Source: Neodiprion pinetum
Taxonomy: Eukaryota; Arthropoda; Insecta; Hymenoptera; Diprionidae
Reading direction: 5' to 3'
DNA: 64,000 nt
NCBI RefSeq assembly: GCF_021155775.2
Contig: NC_060237.1
Location: 17,816,970-17,880,969 of the forward strand
Shown piece by piece: positions 37,901 through 49,710 of the stretch (position 1 is its first letter; each line of letters opens with the position of its first letter). The translations under genes were made by a program, and so were the position numbers. The notes below the pieces were generated by a model. It was not told the DNA's origin. It did no database searches and was given only the letters and a program-made list of their open reading frames with translations.

Positions 37901-40874
37901 GATGATGCCAAGGCTACGATAAAGATCGTCGAGGACGAGGTCGCGGAGGTCGAGGCCAAACCAATGCCGCCACCCCCACCGCCACCTCCACTGGCCCCGC
38001 CACCTCCCCCCTCTTTGATGCCGGCTGCTCCACCGCCCATGAAAGTTGAGATTGTCAAAAATGTGCCGCAGCCCGGAAATCCGCTCAAATCTTTCAACTG
38101 GTCAAAAATACCCGAGCAGAAGCTTCAGGGCACGATTTGGTCCGAATTGGACGACACGAAGCTCTACAACGTAATGGACCTCGAGTCCATCGACAAGATA
38201 TTTTGCGCCTATCAGAAGAATGGCGTACCGACTGAAGGCTCGATAGAGGACCTCCGGAACTTGGGTAAAAACAAGAAGACCATGTCTGTCATCGACTCGA
38301 GGAGGGCCCAAAACTGCACTATTCTTCTGTCCAAGCTCAAAATGTCCGACAACGACATCACCAGGGCCATTTTGTCCATGGATCAACAGAATATACTTCA
38401 CATAGACATGGTTGAACAACTCCTCAAGTACATACCATCCTCCGAGGAGTCAGCGTTACTCGACCTTCATCAGAAGGACCTCCAAAGCAGGGCGGATTGC
38501 TTCTTGTATCAAATATCCAAGTGAGTCGCGGCGTGTTGCATTTAACACTTCGTGTGTCCCTTTTTAAGTAAAATAGCTCATCCGCAGGCACATAAATAAG
38601 AGTGGAATTCATGAATTACATGGTCATACTTATTGCATGATCTAAAATCAGCTATCCAAAGAACTCTCACAAAGGGATATAGTGCGCAAAGATGAGCCGA
38701 TTTCATTCAAAAAAAAAAATGTACCCAATCTTGAGCCACAATTAAAAGACCCATGACATGGCATTTTACTGAATGGACACTTGTCAGGGGAAAGTAAATC
38801 CTGAATACTCGTTTATATTTAACTGCAATTTTAAATTTGAACAAGATCAAGTATGAAACAAAAATTTCATAGCCTATGAGTCCATTGTTAGTTGAAAAAA
38901 ATGTACCAGCACGTTTTAGTAAGATTCGTAGCAAATTAGACCATTTTTCAAAGGGTATCTAAAACAAATTTTCAACATTTTTTCCCCGTTAAAAAATGCC
39001 CATTCAGTGAATCACCGAGACATGGGTCTCTTTATTTCGATCCCATTGTATGTCAAAAATATTTAATAGTCGGTGACCTCTTCTTACCAGTATTTTGTAC
39101 CATTCTCCACCATGTTTAATCGGTCATTTTTAATCCCAACAGTTCCATTCCAATTTTAAGAGGATCAGCATTAACATTAAGTATGCAAGTTCATCATAAA
39201 ACGTACTTAATTCTTCCTTTTGACACTTATTCCAGAGTACCTCATTACGAGCAGAGGTTAAGGTCTTTGCACTACAAGAAAAAATTTGCTGCCAGTATCG
39301 CCGAGCTGACGCCGCGAATGCGATCGGTTCTGGAAGCAAGCCGTCAAGTGGCGCGTTCAAGGAGATTGAGGAAACTTTTGGAGTTAGTTTTGGCTCTCGG
39401 AAATTACGTGAATCGAGGTAACGCCCGTGGCAATGCGGCCGGGTTTAGATTGGCGTCTCTCAATCGATTGGTGGATACTAAATCGTCGTGCGCAAAGGGC
39501 ACCACGCTTCTTCACTACCTGGTCCAAATGCTGGAGTCGAGGTTCAGAGAGGTTCTTGACATTGAGGAAGACATGCCGCACGTCAGAACCGCCGCCAGAG
39601 TTAGCATGGCTGACCTGCAAAAAGAGGTTGCGAATTTGAAAAACGGATTGTCTGACGTGCAACGGGAAATCGGTAGGCTTGAAACCTTGGAAACAGTACT
39701 CACTCACGCTTCTTGCATTATTAATTGCGTTCGGAAAATGTTACAGTAATCTGAAAATTTACATGATTTCACGCATAGTTCAGAGTAGTGTTTTACCAGT
39801 TTCTTGTAGACGTGAATGTCTTTTGCTTTTCAGAATTCCACAGGGGACAATCCCAAGTACTCCAAGGCGACATGTTCCTCCCAGCAATGAGGGAATTTCA
39901 GGCACAAGCTACGTGCAGACTAGCGGAAGCTGAAGATCTGTTCCAAGATATGAAAACTAGGGTGATTATTTTTACGTTCTTTCAAATCAGTTTTTAATTT
40001 ATTTTCACCCTCTTCTTATGGCTTGTCATCGATTTTATTTGTGACTCAGATTACAAATAACGTTGAATGCACAAAATATTGACATATTTGAATACCTTCA
40101 GTAGTGATAAAATTATTCGGCTTTACAGTTTGATAGAGCAGTGCGATTGTTTGGCGAAGATTCGGCTGGCGTACAGCCTGACGAATTTTTTGGTATTTTC
40201 GAAAATTTCCTCCAAGCTTTAGCTGAGGCAAGACAAGACGTGGAAAATATGAGGAGGAAGGTCGAAGAAGAAGAGCGCAGAGCAAAGCAGGAGCAAGAGG
40301 TATGCGGAATAGAATTTTTTCACTTTTTAATTCAACTTCTAAAATCTGTTATTCGATTCAAAATAGAAGCTATCCGCAATACTCTTCGTTTGATTGAAAA
40401 TAAAATATCTGTGATTGGTGTGCACGTTAAAAGACGTTGCCGTTTTTTAACCAAGCCACTTGAGTTTTTCAGGGATTAAAATTCATCGTGTGATCTGATT
40501 CAAGTCACGAGATCTCGTCACTTTTCCGACCAAAAGCCTTTATACCTTGATAAATGAAAGTTTCACCCAACTAACCCACGTAATAATAAGAAATTTGTTT
40601 TGAACAGTTAAGAAAACGGACGATGGAGAGGAAAAATTCTCGAGAGGGTATCCTGAACAGTATCTCGCTGGGAAATAAGACTCAGAGTAATGGAAATAAT
40701 CAAGGTGACAACAAGGGCGAGTTTGATGACTTGATATCAGCTCTACGCACCGGTGATGTTTTCGGTGAGGACATCGCTAAGTTCAAGAGGTCGAAGCGCA
40801 GACCAGTGACACCCAGTGGTCAAGAATCCCGAAGGCACAGCGCACACAGGGAAGATTCCAGGGAACGGCATTAG
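25958..40874 (+). CDS. Daam: Dishevelled-associated activator of morphogenesis (DAAM formin), 10 coding exons
   Basis: Joined coding exons: 25958-25999, 35775-36083, 36149-36373, 36463-37060, 37142-37416, 37715-38520, 39236-39672, 39834-39961, 40129-40299, 40608-40874. They total 3258 nt and give 1085 residues plus stop, normal for the family. Domains: GTPase-binding/FH3 (about 40-400), coiled coil (about 430-560), short FH1 with two proline runs (566-591), FH2 from SFNWSKIP (about 605-1000) with GNYVN and [15 protein letters not shown], and the DAD autoinhibitory motif [13 protein letters not shown] (1037-1049) followed by a basic stretch. The family nucleates and elongates actin filaments, is opened by Rho GTPases and Dishevelled, and acts in planar polarity, tracheal cuticle, axons and sarcomeres. 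All junctions are GT-AG and keep frame. An N-terminally extended isoform is possible. Confidence 0.96.
29463..29921. mobile_element. Candidate non-autonomous element with ~20-bp inverted ends and CT-rich interior
   Basis: The left end GGAACGAAGTTCCTTATCGC is mirrored by GCGTAAGGAACTTCGTTC at 29,903-29,920. The interior has a (CT)n block and three imperfect copies of a motif like CACAGCGTACAACTATACTT near 29,670-29,780. Short matching inverted ends and no coding capacity suggest a MITE. No clear target-site duplication is visible. Confidence 0.5.
29574..29630. repeat. CT microsatellite
   Basis: Alternating CT runs interrupted by GTGCGCGCG. It accounts for several overlapping low-complexity open frames (Leu/Ser-rich) that are not genes. 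Confidence 0.8.
30307..30550. mobile_element. 244-bp MITE with ~97-bp inverted repeats, TA-flanked
   Basis: The left end CACCCACCGTCAGTGG and its following ~97 bases pair with the right end finishing ATGGTTGGTG. Matched inner blocks include GGTAATGTAGGGATC on the left and GATCCCTACATTACC on the right. A loop of about 50 bases separates the arms. TA lies immediately outside both ends, as expected for a TA target-site duplication (Tc1/mariner-like insertion), though two bases alone are weak evidence for the superfamily. Confidence 0.8.
32007..32906. mobile_element. piggyBac-type non-autonomous element, TTAA-flanked
   Basis: The ends are CCCTAGAACGC on the left and GCGTTCTAGGG on the right, each immediately flanked by TTAA (32,003-32,006 and 32,907-32,910). 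A subterminal GGGGTAGTT word is also present in inverted orientation at both sides. piggyBac elements target TTAA and begin CCCTAGAA, so the assignment is strong. The 900-bp interior has no transposase frame, so the copy depends on an enzyme supplied elsewhere. Confidence 0.88.
35775..36083 (+). CDS. Daam: Daam coding exon 2
   Basis: Residues 15-117, from [16 protein letters not shown] through the conserved block [15 protein letters not shown]. This is the start of the GTPase-binding domain. Acceptor TTCTCAG, donor AGT|GTAAGT, phase 0 at both ends. Confidence 0.95.
36149..36373 (+). CDS. Daam: Daam coding exon 3
   Basis: Residues 118-192. It contains [21 protein letters not shown] and ends at CLKALMNNS, part of the armadillo-like GBD/FH3 fold. 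Acceptor TTTAACAG, donor TCG|GTAGGT, phase 0. Confidence 0.95.
36463..37060 (+). CDS. Daam: Daam coding exon 4
   Basis: Residues 193-391 plus one base. Strongly conserved FH3 blocks are [28 protein letters not shown] and [14 protein letters not shown]. Acceptor CCTCTTACAG, donor C|GTATGT. The split Leu codon is completed by TT of the next exon. Confidence 0.95.
37142..37416 (+). CDS. Daam: Daam coding exon 5
   Basis: It completes the FH3/dimerisation region ([18 protein letters not shown]) and begins a Lys/Glu-rich coiled coil ([17 protein letters not shown]). Acceptor TTTCTAACAG, donor AAA|GTGAGT. Ends at residue 483 in phase 0. Confidence 0.93.
37715..38520 (+). CDS. Daam: Daam coding exon 6 (coiled coil, FH1, start of FH2)
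   Basis: Residues 484-751 plus two bases. The coiled coil continues to about residue 560. FH1 has two proline tracts (566-591) that bind profilin-actin, and FH2 opens at [17 protein letters not shown]. Acceptor TTTCGCAG, donor CCAA|GTGAGT. The FH1 is short, as in other DAAM proteins. Confidence 0.95.
39236..39672 (+). CDS. Daam: Daam coding exon 7 (FH2 core)
   Basis: It carries the FH2 signature [13 protein letters not shown] and [15 protein letters not shown], then [10 protein letters not shown]. Acceptor TTATTCCAG. I chose the donor ATCG|GTAGGC because it joins QREI to [13 protein letters not shown], matching the helix junction of DAAM relatives. Reading on past it gives unrelated sequence. 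Confidence 0.9.
39834..39961 (+). CDS. Daam: Daam coding exon 8
   Basis: FH2 tail: [18 protein letters not shown] to [14 protein letters not shown]. Acceptor TTGCTTTTCAG; the donor AGG|GTGATT is a weak match to consensus but is the one that keeps frame into the next exon. Confidence 0.88.
40129..40299 (+). CDS. Daam: Daam coding exon 9
   Basis: Residues 941-997. Contains [20 protein letters not shown], the diagnostic DAAM FH2 C-terminal block, then a Glu/Arg-rich helix ([17 protein letters not shown]). Acceptor CTTTACAG, donor GAG|GTATGC. Confidence 0.94.
40608..40874 (+). CDS. Daam: Daam coding exon 10 (DAD and C-terminus)
   Basis: Residues 998-1085 and TAG stop. [19 protein letters not shown] is the diaphanous autoregulatory domain that folds back on the FH3 region; the basic FKRSKRR after it is part of the motif. 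The C-terminal tail is polar and short. Acceptor TTTTGAACAG. Confidence 0.95.
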   Translation, partial: LRKRTMERKNSREGILNSISLGNKTQSNGNNQGDNKGEFDDLISALRTGDVFGEDIAKFKRSKRRPVTPSGQESRRHSAHREDSRERH

Positions 40875-42160
40875 TCGTTTGAATAGGACGCAGTATTCAG
40901 TTGCAGATATCTTCACACTTGTGATATAATCTTTTTTTTTTTTTTCAATTGCCACGATTTTTACGAATCTCTTTTTGCTCATAGTCCCTGCTCGAAGTTA
41001 TTAATTCGGTAGATGCGTGTAGATAAGAATTTTCGGTCGTCCTGAACTTCCGTGTCTGCGATTCTTTCGAATTTAGATTTATATGCGAAAGACTGGAAAA
41101 AATTATTCGAGTGCCAAGACAGAGAGTTAAATATTTATTTCAGTATGGAATACACTTATCACGATAAAGGTTTTCCGGAAAAACATTGTCAAGCTCAATA
41201 AGTAAGTTATGAAAAATGTCGTCAAGATACCTCGGTAATCATTCAATCGAACCCAATACTCGATTGGGTGAAGATTCTGTTTCGAAGGAAAGAAATGAGT
41301 GGTTTTTTAGTAGAAAAGACAGCATGCGTGATATTTTGCGTTGTAAATAGTCATTATGCAGATTATAGCTATTTTTTTTTTTCTCGCGTTAAAACGTTGT
41401 CAACTTTTCATTGAATGGAGAGAGAAGATCAAATCAAAGCAAACAAAAATTAAAGAGATATTTAAAATGAGGCGGAATAAGAAAAACAGTCATATAATTT
41501 CTAAAAATGAATAATATTAAGTAAATAGTTCAAGATCAAAATATTTAAGATACAGATTATATTGATGTACACGTACTATAATCGGACCAATCGATAGAGG
41601 TAGGTTTTTTGATTAACCCGCTCGTTTTCCCCGTTTTTGAATCATCTACAAAATACCTATCCCGTAAGTATCAAACGTGTAGAGTTTATTTTCCTCCGGT
41701 CATAGGATCATTTTAAGGCCTACGCAGTTTTTGTAACTGCACTTTGAAACTAAGGATCATAGTCGGAATTTATAGTTTCTGAAACGAAAATAAAACAAGA
41801 CCATAGTAAGATTAGTTTATCAACATGTGAAACAAAACAGCCTTACATGAAATATGGATTCAATATTACGAGGAAATACGTAGATTTCAATGTGTAGAAA
41901 AGAAGGATTGAAAAAACGAAATCAATTAAATAAATAAATGTAACGATCAATGTATAAGGATCAATGTTTTCTAAGCTTTTGTACTTTTGTAAATATTTAG
42001 TATCAATGTCTTATTATTACCGTTATTATTACTCTTCTAATTATTATGATAAAAGATTAAACATAATGTCCGATTAATATATTTACCGTATAATATTAAT
42101 ATCAATATGTATTAATATATATGAGGAAACGAAATAAAAATAAAATAAAAAATACAAAGT
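40875..42160 (+). other. Daam: Probable Daam 3' UTR
   Basis: AT-rich sequence after the stop. Poly-A signal hexamers AATAAA occur at 41,929 and 41,933 and in a cluster from 42,133, so transcript ends near 41.95 or 42.16 kb are plausible. Transcript data are not available, so the end is an inference. Confidence 0.45.
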
Positions 42161-45100
42161 TACGTGCGTCGGCGTATCAATGCGTGAAATGATTTTACCT
42201 TCTTCATCGTAAAACTCTCGACGTGTTTCAGTTTATCGGGATTGAATATTCCATTTCAAATAAAATTTCCCTCGATATTTAGTATACTTTTATACGTAAT
42301 TAATCATATTAAAGTTCTAAAGTTGTGTTATAATCTGCAAATAAATTCTTAAATAGGAGTTTCAATGGCTTGGAAATAAAAAAATTGAGAGCGAATCGGA
42401 GTGTCCAGTAACCGGGTTTCTTGGAAAACGGAAAATTATACGGGAATTTGCAAGTGCCCATGAAAATGCGGGAAATATACGGGAATTTCATATAGCAGCC
42501 GGGAATTTTTCGAACGACTAACATTCTTGACCGAGAAATATTATATTACCGTACATTTCGTACACTAAAAATAATAAGTAAAAAAATGAATCGCAAATTA
42601 CAAGATAAGTGTTGTTTCACTATAATCGTAAAATATTGTGATTATACATTGGCATAATAATATTTAGCCTTATCTAAATAATGGTTGAGTAGTAGTACTT
42701 CTCTCAATTCCGATGTGACGTTCCATCCTGAAAATTTTCGATCCGCTTCTAGGTTGTATAGACGTCAGATTTTCTTTCACAATGCTAATATCCAAGTGCT
42801 AAATTTAGAAATGAAAATTTTTCCTCCAATTGCAAATGAACCTGATTAGTCTAACTTCGGATAATAAAGAAACCAAAAAAATCCATATTGTTTATGCCTA
42901 GTTTTTTGGCTATACGTATTGTTGCTGTTTAGTTGTTATTATTTAATTACTGTAACTGTTTCCATCCAAATTAATTCCAATTACTATTACTTGATTATTA
43001 GCGTTTCCGTTTAGTTATTGTCAATGCTTTGTCTCGAATGTCGAATTTCATTTGTTGTCATATTAAAATAAAAATTAAAATTAAATTATGAAAATGTTGC
43101 GTAAGGCATTTATACTTGAGTTTTTGCTATTGCCGTTTTCCTTTCGTGGAAATATTTCGATATGTAGAAGCGTGAAATGATTGATCGTCACGACCTGATT
43201 TTCACAAAACAAACAGTCAATAAATTCCGATCGCCGAATCGCAGGAAATCTGTTGCGCGCAGAAGGTCTCGTCCAGAATTTGCCTTTCCGAATGAAATGT
43301 CCTTTGGTGAGAGTTTTAAAATTGTTTTATTAAGAGAGGACGATCATTCAAAAATGCGATAAGCTTCGGACGACGTGGTTTTTAATTGAGAATGAAACTT
43401 TGTAAAAGGTTGCGCAGGAATAATAAAATAACATTCAACTGCGAAGAATATGAACCTCTCGCTCTCTCTCTCTCGTCGCCTAGAAATCTCGAAAGGTACG
43501 GGGAGACATGGGTCCCCTAAACCGATAAGCCATACGGCCCAGGGCGTCCTTTGGAATAACCCCGGGTGTGCGTTAGATTCGTCGCGGAAGTTGCTTCCGA
43601 GATTTGTTGGATCATTCACTCGTGCACAGGTAAACCGTGTGTTAACCTGGGGCTGATTTTGACGTCACGAGCATGGGGACGAGAGAGAGGGAGGGAGAGA
43701 AACAGAGAATTAAAATTACTACAATCAGAGGAGAGTTTCTTCTCTCTGAGATTCGAAGTAAAATTCGGAGTCGTGATGACACATAAAATGAAGATATTTA
43801 TTCGATTCTGCGGAAACTTGATCCAAAAATATCACTTTGAGGGTTATTTACCGTAGCGCTGAATAATACAAGTAACAAATGACAAATAAATAAGTATAGA
43901 TTTAATTTATACTGAAATGAAGATTCTCGGGATGTCGAGCATTATCAGTTGCGTGCGCACCCCTCCCCGCTCCGCGATTGGTGTTGGGAGGGGGGGTTTT
44001 CTGACTGTATAAACGATCGCGCTGGAGCAAGAGCGTCTGTTTACGGAGAACTTCGGTACTCGGTATATCGTGACAATAAACGAATTTAGATACGAACCTT
44101 TCCTTGTTATCACAAATACATATCACCACTTTCCTTAACCTAACCCGAACACGTATTGCATATATGCCGTAAATTTATTACGATTTTTTGATTTCGGAAT
44201 CATTTGTCTGGTTGCAATTGTCATTTTTGTTAAAGCCCATAAGCTGGAAATCTTTACGCGTATCATGTAAAAAAATCGACATTAAAACTCAATAAATGCG
44301 GGATTCAGGAAGGATGGGATATAGGTTTAGATTTTTCACAATAATAAAAAGAAGTAAATTGATTTACCGTGTGCTTGTTCGAGTAATGAATACTTGTTTT
44401 ACATTTTGAAGGTGCAATTAATTTCATATTTTTCAATTTTTGAATTCTAGTTACTTCCACATGCTAGTGTTATATTTAAAACCTTCAACTCGTGATTAGA
44501 AATGCATAAACTTCAAATATATCAAAAACATATTTGTATAACTTTGCTCGAAACTGAATAAACTTTCGAAGGTTAAATTCTTACATAGATCACTTTTCAT
44601 TTAATTAAAGCTTAAAAAAGTGAACAATGCTCTTGACAAAACCAATGCAGCTCTGATTTTGACAAAAGCTTAATTTTACATTTTTTGAATGTAAGAAAAT
44701 GCAAAAATGAACTGTTGGTAAGTCGGGGAATTTAAAATTTATCCACGAAACAGTCAAATAAATTAATCAAAAGCTATATTTTCAATCTTAATTTTTCTTT
44801 GGTTCAGCTCCTTCATCAGACCTTATTATTCCATCGATATATCATCGTGTGTGATTTATGCAACTAATATATTATATATTTATCCTTAGTCGGATTGCCC
44901 ATATGTAATGATATTAAATTCTCAATTTCACTTTGAAATCACTTTGCAAACCTGTTTGCGTAATTATAATTCTTGATAGACATTTGGCGCACAGCATTCA
45001 ACATTCGAGATGAGTATATACCGTAAAAGTGTTATTTTTTGTACATTCGGCCGCTCTCCCCGATCCCATACACGCGACCGTCAAAAAGGACTGATTATTT

Positions 45101-47459
45101 AGTCAATGTTTTGAATCAAGAGAACGAAAAAAAAATCCCTATTAGAATTTTTCAACTTCAGAAATGAGAAATAATTCTGAAAAATAAAAATAATTCCTAC
45201 TTCAATTTCGTGAATGAAGAAATAATTAATTCAGATAAAAAGGGAGAAACTAGTATTAATTTGATATCAATGATTCATTTTCGATGTTCAAGAAAACACT
45301 GTTGACTGTGAAATTGTTATTCGTAGAAAGTTGATTCTGATGAATGTTCGAATCGATACTTCCAGAGCAATTAGAACTCAGAAAAAAAAGGAGTTGAATC
45401 GGATGAAGAATCAGTTATAAATTTGCTTGTTGGAATATGGAATAAAAGTATAGTTGTGAGAGATGGAATAGATTTACATACTTGTAGAGAACGTTGATGA
45501 AAATTTATGTCTTTAGTCAGTGATTATAATACCCAAAATTTTCAAATTTTGGACTATAGTTTTTTTTTCTTGCTTCACCCATTTAAAAAATAACGTATTT
45601 GCACATCTAAACTTTTGGAAGCTGTAACAAGTCCCGATAGACTTTTTCAAAATTTTAAATTGCATTAGATTGAGTCGAGGTTTGATTAATATTTAGAGTG
45701 CAGGCTTCTGATGTTTCTTAAATTTTTCGCATAGTTCTGCAATAAAAAATATGTTTCTGACGTATCGGTGGTAATAACTGACGTTGATAATTTTTCTCAA
45801 AGATAAGCTGTAACAGTTGAATAAGCCCGCCTAAATCACGACAAAATTTGAACGTCAGTAAGTGTAAAGGCCTGACCTCCGTAGCTATGCCCATGAGTTT
45901 CGTCCTCACTATTTCTCGCTTTCGCTTCCTCGACAACGACCGAACCGGTGACACGTGTCAAAAACATAATATAGATGGATATAAAAATGGAGTGAGCTCT
46001 TCGAAAATGATATACTTATCCAATAGTCATCAATTTATCAAATTTAAACAAGCACTAGAACTATAAAAAAAAAAAATCAGAAACATATATAATTAATAAA
46101 CTACGAAAAGGCAATAACGGCAATTGAATAAATTAACGGACGAAACTGGACAAACACGAGGACAAAATCATACTCGGATACACATATTATATACATTTTA
46201 TACAAATAACGAGGATTTTACTATGATATACACGATAGGAAATAATAGTTCGAACGTTTTATCGACTGGTTATACATTCTGTTGTATTTTTCCTTGTTCT
46301 TTTATTCAACGTTAACACGGAGATGCGGCGAAGTTGATGTACGAAATTATTTATTATTTTAATTTATTTATGTGTTGTAACGGAAGAAGGGCATTCCGTC
46401 ACAGAGCAATGGATCATTCGACAAAGAAGACTCCAAGTTTTTGGACGATTTTGCAACCAATCATCTATTTTTTTTTGACATCTACATCAAATTCCAAAGC
46501 TACGTGTCTGTACGATTTGGGTTGACACGCTTTTCACTCAACAATAATAAAAATCCATTACGCAATTTTTCTCAATTAAAACCCGATTACCGATTTCAAA
46601 TTTTGGAAAAAACTCAGAATCATATCTTCAACGAATCTCTAGCGAAGAAAAGAATGTTTCGGATTTTTTGGTATATTTTCAAAATTTGAGACAATGAGAC
46701 ATTGAATTTTTTCATTTCGTAACTTTAAAAGTACTCATCAGATCGGAAAACAAATTCTTCATGGGAACATTCTTGAAACGATTGGAACTAAATATGAAGC
46801 ATTTCAAATTTTTTTCAAAATATTTGCTGGTCATAGTTGATTTTCTAAAAAACTTTGGAAAAATAAACTGATCATCTTAAAGATGCCACTGTCGTCTATA
46901 AAAGATTCGATATATTCAGGTAAATATAAATCATACACGTTCATGTATTTGATTGCGTTTATTTTTTCACTGTATAATTCCGTCGTACATATTGCTTGTG
47001 CAATACTTTCTCAACTTTTCAATTTCGCGTTGACGACGGTATGTTACCAACGTTTTGCACGCGATAGCTGTCGGTTACGAAGAACTTCATAACAAACTTT
47101 ATATATTTTTAGGCAACGCCTCCGAAGACTTTTTTCACACCGGCCATCTAATCCTCTGAGTCTGCAGCTTACAATAAAGTTGTTGCATCTAAGAGATGTG
47201 AGAACTCGACTGATAGGTCGGAAACCGATGCATCCTCTGCACATCAGTCTGGTAGCAATACTTCGTCATGCGTACAAATACGTTCTTATTCGATGTTGAA
47301 AGAATGAGTGATGGATCAGTATCTTATCGAAGAGAGAGATCATCTGGTGTATGGGGGCTGTATTCAATCACGACTCGTTTCGTAATTCAGCAGAGAAAGA
47401 GGCTTTATTCAAATACATTTTCTCCGAAATTGATGAAGTCCAAAAATTAGAACTCAGTA
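42161..47459. other. AT-rich intergenic DNA, no gene recognised
   Basis: No exon chain, RNA gene or complete transposon is recognised. A stretch near 42.38-42.52 kb has several CGGGAATTT and CGGGAAAT words, which resemble hAT-like element remnants. A CT microsatellite lies near 43.46 kb and a GC-richer G-run near 43.98 kb. Short open frames on both strands look like chance. Confidence 0.5.
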
Positions 47460-47460
47460 A

Positions 47461-48420
47461 ACACCTCCAACCATCCTATTTACCTATACTACTGGATTAG
47501 CTATGATATGAAGAGAAAAGAATTATTCATTTCGAAATGGGATTCTATTCGACAAGCGCACGATGTCTTCCATAACATGAATATTCATGAATGTTCCCAC
47601 AACTTTTCATTTGCTCTCTCGATCTTGGATTTTCGTAGGCATAGAATCGGAACGTTGTTCTAGCTAGTCGCAAGTGAAGTATCTACGTTGGGTAGAGAAG
47701 CGGTAAAGTTTTTCGAAAAGTGTTCGGATGGAAAAAAATTCAAAGTAACGGTAATACATCACGGATGCGCTAATTTTGAACGAGATGAAATGGATGCTTC
47801 GTATATGAGACAGTATTTAACGCAGCGTAGTGATTTAAAGACCTAAAAAGGTGATAGGAAGAGAAAGAACGGGGCTTCTTAACACTTCGAGTGTATTTTA
47901 ACATACATTTGAAAGACAAGAGCAAAATTTTTCATCATCCAACTGTCGCAGAACGGCAGCGTTATCAGCTGACCCGTTAACCGAAGGATACATCTTCAGT
48001 CAACGGCTGACCATCGAAGGGCCTGGCCGCTTGAGTCTGGAATCGGCAGGAGAGATAAAGTGCGTATTTCTTGTATGAAATGTGAAAACTAAAATCATTA
48101 TACATCATATAATATCATCAAACATCGTACATCATACATCATCATATTCATCATACATAGTATTAAAGGTCGAAACCAAAGTTTGGATGTCGGATGTTCA
48201 GAACGTGACGTCACCAATCTCAAATCAGCTAGCCGAATTCCTCAGTCGGGAAACAACCGCGCAGTAGAGCGGACGGATGAGAGTCGCGCTCCGCAAATTT
48301 CGAGTACCGGGTTCTCAACCTCCCGGATCCCGCGCTTCGGGTCCGCTACGCGGTGAAACTCGACTTTCAGGATAAGTGCTCCGTGGTTCCTGGTTCATGT
48401 TTACAATAAATCATTTCAAT
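47461..48420 (+). repeat. 0.95-kb dispersed repeat, copy 1 (direct)
   Basis: From ACACCTCCAACCATCC to the CATGTTTACAATAAAT module. It is repeated at 55,096-56,110 (same strand, a few percent diverged) and inverted in the right arm at about 59,822-60,740. It contains a TCATACA-rich microsatellite, the palindromic word TGACGTCA (48,206-48,213), and a GC-rich block CTCAACCTCCCGGATCCCGC. No coding frame is conserved between copies. Its 3' end merges into the head of the following array units. Confidence 0.88.
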
Positions 48421-49710
48421 TCATTCTTCGCGCAAGCACAAATTCAGTAGCTATAAATGCGCTACTGAAATTTTTTCTACTATTAATTAATTAATTAATT
48501 ATATTAATCATTAGACAATATTTTCAACGTGTTCTTATGCTGAAAATATTTATTAATATTCGAGGTGTACCCTGAGGCGGTTATCGGTGGTTGTTGGAGG
48601 TGATTGGCGGTGGTTGAAGGTGTTCGGAGTTGAACGAGAAGGAGGACGAGGAAGACAAGGAGATAAAAGTGGACGAGGATTGGTACTCAGTGAGTTTAAT
48701 ATTCTGATAATATTTAATGGCAGCTGTAATTATGTAGTATTCAAAATTTTCCAAACTTGTAATGTTTACAATGGATTATTTCAATTCGTTTTTCGCGCAA
48801 GCACAAATTCAGTAGCTATGAATGAGCTTATACAATTTGTTATAATATTAATTAATTAACTATTCAATTACTCGATTATATTAATCCTTGCACAATATTT
48901 TCTATGTGTTATTATACTGAAAATATTTATTACTATTCAAGGTAAAAGGTGAGGTAGTTATCGGTGGTTGTTCGAGGTGATTGAAGGTGGTCGGAGGTGG
49001 ACGAGGAGGAGGACGAGAAGGACGAGGATTTGTGCTCGGTGAGTAAAACACTTTTATAATATTTGATGGCAATTGTAATTATATTTCATCTGGAATATTA
49101 CAAACTTGTCACGTTTACAATAAATTATTTCAATTCATTTTTCGTGCAAGCACATATTCAGTAGCTATGAATAATCTTATACAATTTATTATATTATTAA
49201 TTAATTAATTAATATTCTTATAATATTTAATGGCAATTGTAATTATGTGGTATCTAAAATCTTTCGAACTTGTCATATTTATAATAAATTATATCAATTC
49301 ATTTTCCGAGTAAACATAAATTCGGTAGCTATAAATGCGCTGATGAAATTTATTATATTATTGCTTAATTGATTCAGTATAAAAATCCTGACATAATATT
49401 TTTGATGTGTTCTCATACTGAAAATATTTATTACTATTCCAGGTAGGACCCGAGGTGGTTGGCGGTGGTTGAAGGTGGTCGGAGGTGGACAAGCACGGGG
49501 ACGTGGAAGACGAGGAGAACAAGGTGGACGAGGAGGACGAGGATTTGTGCTCGGTGAGTTTAACATTTATATAATATTCGATGGCAATTGTAATTATATT
49601 ATATCTAAAATTTTTCGAACTTGTCATGTTCACAATAAATTATTTCAATTCATTTTTCGCACGAGCACAAATTCAGTATTTATCGATGCGCTCATGATAT
49701 TTCTATAATT
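48397..49710 (+). repeat. Array of 350-500-bp units with splice-framed G-rich minisatellite (units 1-4)
   Basis: Each unit has an AT-rich head (TTTACAATAAATTATTTCAATTC then GCAAGCACAAATTCAGTAGC), then TACTGAAAATATTTATTACTATTCCAG, a G-rich block (GGTGGTCGGAGGTGG, GACGAGGA repeats, GGATTTGTGCTCG), then GTGAGTTTAACATT. The G-rich blocks lie at 48,565-48,689, 48,942-49,038 and 49,443-49,553. Block lengths (125, 97, 111) are not constant modulo 3, so a conserved protein frame is unlikely. Confidence 0.85.
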
